64,000 nucleotides of DNA, from NCBI GenBank assembly GCA_963578105.1, contig CAUZBP010000005.1:62001-126000 (forward strand), written 5' to 3'. Made by a program: the position numbers and the translations under genes. The stretch is from GCA-2718815 sp963578105 (lineage in GTDB: Bacteria > Planctomycetota > Planctomycetia > Pirellulales > Pirellulaceae). Below, in pieces: positions 61,643 to 64,000 of the stretch. Position 1 is the first letter of the stretch, and each line of letters begins with the position of its first letter. A model generated the notes under the pieces. The model was not told the DNA's origin. It ran no database searches and saw nothing but the letters and a program-made list of their open reading frames with translations.

Positions 61643-63118
61643 TTAAATCCGTAAAGGCGTTTCAATGATCTGTGAATGCACGTTGGCTCCGGTGACAACA
61701 TCGTCGGTCGCACTTTCATACCGTCCCGCATGTTTGTAGACCAACCGACGGTGATCAATCCCCAACTGGTGCAGCACGGTGGCGAACATATCGGGAACTG
61801 AAAACGGATTCTGCACCGCCGTGTAACCAACGTCATCCGTTTCACCGTAGGTGAATCCGCGTTTGAAACCGCCACCGGCCAGCAGCATGCAGCCGGCCCG
61901 CTTGTTGTGATCACGGCCGTCCGCGTTCTGGGCCACCGGCATGCGGCCAAACTCGCCGGACCAGATCACGATCGTGCTGTCCAGCAGTCCCCGCTGTTTG
62001 AGGTCCTGTATCAGACCGACCGTGCCCGGATCCGTTTTGCGGCACATGTCACGCAAACCTTTCTCCAAGCCGGCATGATGATCCCATGGCTGGCCTTTTT
62101 CGGAGAACACCTGCACGAAACGGACCCCCTGCTCCACCAGGCGCCGCGCCATCAGGCAGCGGGTCCCGTAGCTGGCCGTCTCCGCCCGGTCCAGTCCGTA
62201 CAGGCGACGCGTTGCCTCGGTCTCGCCAGCCAAGTCGAGCACTCCGGTGGCCGACAATTGCATTCGCGCCGCCAGTTCGTAGTTCTTGATGCGTGTTTCC
62301 AGTTCCAAATCGTCCGAAAATTGACGACGATGGCGCTCGTTCAGTTGGGCCAGAAACTCCAGGTTGGTGCGTGAGACCGCCGCCGGAACCTCGCGCGCCG
62401 CCCGCAGATTGTCCACCACCGGACCACGTGTGTTGAACTCGGTGCCACCGTACAGGGCTGGCATCCAGCCACTTTTCGACATCAGGCCTCCACTGGTCGA
62501 GTAGCCATCGGGATCACGCAAAACAACGAAAGCGGGCAGGTTCTGATTCTCCGTCCCCAAACCATAGCTGATCCAGGCACCCAGCGTGGGGCGCCCGATG
62601 AACATTTTTCCGCAGGCCAGATTGACAATGCCTTCCGTGTGATTGTTGTGAACACCCACCAGTGACCGTACCAGGCAGATGTCGTCAGCTACTTGGGGCA
62701 GGTGCGTGAAGACGTCGGACATGTCCATGCCACACCGGCCTGCCTTCTGAAACTTGAAAGGGGTCCCCAGCAACTTGTTGGGCTTGCTCCCATTCTGAAA
62801 CGCGTCGATCTTGATTTCGTAGACCTCGTCGTGGCGCGCGTTCAATACCGGCTTCGGATCCAACAGGTCCATCTGACTGGGGCCGCCGGTCATCACCAGT
62901 TGGATGACCGCCTTGGCCGGACCCGGAACATGGCCGGCGCGGGGCAGCGCATCCAGGTCCGGACGAAGCGAAACAGAAGCGTCACTGCCACGCAGCCGGT
63001 CGGCCTGCAGCAACGTGGCCGCCGCCACTGCGCCAAAACCCATCCCGCTGCAGGTCAACATCTGGCGGCGCGAGATCAGTTCGGGCTGCTGAAAGTTGAC
63101 CGTGGCAAGTTTTTCCAT
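61643..63118 (-). CDS. TAT-exported DUF1501 protein (second copy)
   Basis: 491 residues from the ATG at 63118, four bases after the upstream stop codon. A twin-arginine signal follows a short leader (SRRQMLTCSGMGFGAVAAAT). DUF1501 blocks: VIQLVMTGGPSQMDLLDPKP, CLVRSLVGVHNNHTEGIVNL, QVFSEKGQPWDHHAGLEKGL, IVIWSGEFGRMPVAQNADGR and GRDHNKRAGCMLLAGGGFKR. Longer and clearly different from the DUF1501 protein at 19919, and closer to the common planctomycete form. Operon with the DUF1553 gene upstream. Confidence 0.94.
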   Translation of the reverse strand: MEKLATVNFQQPELISRRQMLTCSGMGFGAVAAATLLQADRLRGSDASVSLRPDLDALPRAGHVPGPAKAVIQLVMTGGPSQMDLLDPKPVLNARHDEVYEIKIDAFQNGSKPNKLLGTPFKFQKAGRCGMDMSDVFTHLPQVADDICLVRSLVGVHNNHTEGIVNLACGKMFIGRPTLGAWISYGLGTENQNLPAFVVLRDPDGYSTSGGLMSKSGWMPALYGGTEFNTRGPVVDNLRAAREVPAAVSRTNLEFLAQLNERHRRQFSDDLELETRIKNYELAARMQLSATGVLDLAGETEATRRLYGLDRAETASYGTRCLMARRLVEQGVRFVQVFSEKGQPWDHHAGLEKGLRDMCRKTDPGTVGLIQDLKQRGLLDSTIVIWSGEFGRMPVAQNADGRDHNKRAGCMLLAGGGFKRGFTYGETDDVGYTAVQNPFSVPDMFATVLHQLGIDHRRLVYKHAGRYESATDDVVTGANVHSQIIETPLRI

Positions 63119-63122
63119 GGCT

Positions 63123-64000
63123 TTACTCGACGTACAAAAATTCGTTCGTGTTGAACAGCATCTGGCACATGGCGGATAGCGCCCTCTGCGAGCTCTCCTG
63201 GGAAGGATCCTTCTCCCCGACATAATTCAACGCTTGCTGTCGTAAAAATTCCCTGGCCCACCTCGATTCGTCCCGGTTGGGCGCCCGGTTCAGCACCAGC
63301 TGGAACGCTCGTTTGACAAGTCGCGTGTTATCCTGTGGTTGGTCGCTTTCGACTGCTGCCTGGATACGGTTCGCGACTTCGTCGGCCTGGGATAAGCTGA
63401 ATTCGTCATTCATCATCGCCAGCGACTGCAGCACGACCGTGGACCGGTCGCGGATGGTGCAATTGGTGGTCATGGCAGGGATATCGAAAACACCCAACAT
63501 CGACACCTGGTAGTTCCTTCGACTGGTCAAATAAACGCTGCGTCTGGAGCGGTTGGTCGGCGTGGGCTGGTCGTTTCTGGCCACAATCGTCCGGCCACCG
63601 TCGAGCACCTCCAGCGGCACGGGAGGCCCTCCGGGCGTGCGGTCCAACTTGCCGCTGGCTGCCAGCATGCGATCACGGATCACTTCGGCTTCCAGTCGCT
63701 TCAGCCGCATTTTCCACAGCAACTCATTTTCCGGGTCGGTCCCGGAGGACGTTGCAGCAGCAGCGTGGGATGTTTGCCGATAGACGGTCGAGGTCATCAT
63801 CCGACGCAGTAGAACCTTTTGTCGCCAGCCGATGTCGACAGCTTCACTGGCCAGCCAATCGAGTAAATCCGGATGCGTGGGCGGGTCGCCCGACCGCCCG
63901 AGATTTCCAGGGGTCGCCACGATCCCACGACCGAACAAATGGTGCCAGTGGCGGTTGACCATGACTCGCGCCACCAGTCCCGAAGCCGGTACCTGGCGAC
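63123..64000 (-). CDS. DUF1553 (PSD1) domain protein, C-terminal part (partial)
   Basis: About 292 C-terminal residues; the frame is open to the window edge and the start lies beyond it. DUF1553 blocks: VARVMVNRHWHHLFGRGIVA, TPGNLGRSGDPPTHPDLLDW, LLRRMMTSTVYRQTS, RLEAEVIRDRMLAASGKLD, RRSVYLTSRRNYQVSMLGVF and a final MCQMLFNTNEFLYVE. In the full protein a DUF1549 domain and often a cytochrome c motif precede this part. Four bases separate it from the DUF1501 gene downstream, the standard planctomycete pair. Confidence 0.93.
   Translation of the reverse strand, partial: RQVPASGLVARVMVNRHWHHLFGRGIVATPGNLGRSGDPPTHPDLLDWLASEAVDIGWRQKVLLRRMMTSTVYRQTSHAAAATSSGTDPENELLWKMRLKRLEAEVIRDRMLAASGKLDRTPGGPPVPLEVLDGGRTIVARNDQPTPTNRSRRSVYLTSRRNYQVSMLGVFDIPAMTTNCTIRDRSTVVLQSLAMMNDEFSLSQADEVANRIQAAVESDQPQDNTRLVKRAFQLVLNRAPNRDESRWAREFLRQQALNYVGEKDPSQESSQRALSAMCQMLFNTNEFLYVE

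Overview
The window reads as a chromosomal segment from a planctomycete, most likely in or near the Pirellulaceae. No 16S gene is present, so this rests on gene content: DUF1501 proteins next to DUF1549/DUF1553 (PSCyt2/PSD1) proteins, a PVC-type haem-binding dehydrogenase, a DUF1559 pseudopilin-like protein followed by a small lipoprotein, PEP-CTERM proteins with dockerin-like repeats, sulfatases, TAT-exported Gfo/Idh/MocA oxidoreductases and TIGR03032. The DNA is GC-rich. Genes are mostly single or in short operons on both strands, and many open frames extend upstream of the start implied by the ribosome binding site (RBS) and signal peptide. Starts given here are corrected for that.

Region 1 (1-9.6 kb): the end of a TPR protein, a large secreted haem-binding dehydrogenase, an acyltransferase-3 membrane protein with ankyrin repeats inserted between its membrane helices, and two tandemly duplicated PEP-CTERM proteins whose N-terminal two thirds are nearly identical but whose C-termini differ. 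Region 2 (9.6-29.5 kb): secreted carbohydrate-related proteins (DUF4838, two glycosidase-like proteins, an SMP-30 lactonase-type protein, a Gfo/Idh/MocA oxidoreductase), a DUF1549/1553 - DUF1501 - FGE-like run, and an MFS transporter - ceramidase-like hydrolase - secreted nitrilase operon. Region 3 (29.6-48.4 kb): a five-haem cytochrome with a DUF6797/beta-propeller partner, a second ceramidase-like protein, two sulfatase-fold proteins with atypical active-site motifs, a CBM9-like protein, a truncated P450, a 1328-residue secreted protein and a 626-residue protein of unknown function.

Region 4 (48.7-55.7 kb, minus strand) is the most coherent system: GT4 glycosyltransferase, HAD phosphatase, second GT4, GH13 sucrose/glucosylglycerate-phosphorylase-like enzyme and a GT81 glucosyl-3-phosphoglycerate-synthase-like enzyme. 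It fits synthesis and turnover of a glucosylglycerate-type compatible solute such as mannosylglucosylglycerate, which is known from the planctomycete Rhodopirellula baltica. Region 5 (56-64 kb): a frameshifted lipoprotein gene and DUF1559 protein, an ABC exporter, tRNA-Lys(CTT), an ArsC-family protein, a TIGR03032 protein and a second DUF1501-DUF1553 pair that runs off the window.

Beyond genes, there is a roughly 112-bp dispersed repeat lying in the same orientation upstream of three genes, a six-unit 13-bp tandem repeat, a 13-bp duplication that breaks a reading frame, a long inverted-repeat terminator, and several gene remnants that suggest ongoing gene decay in the accessory parts.
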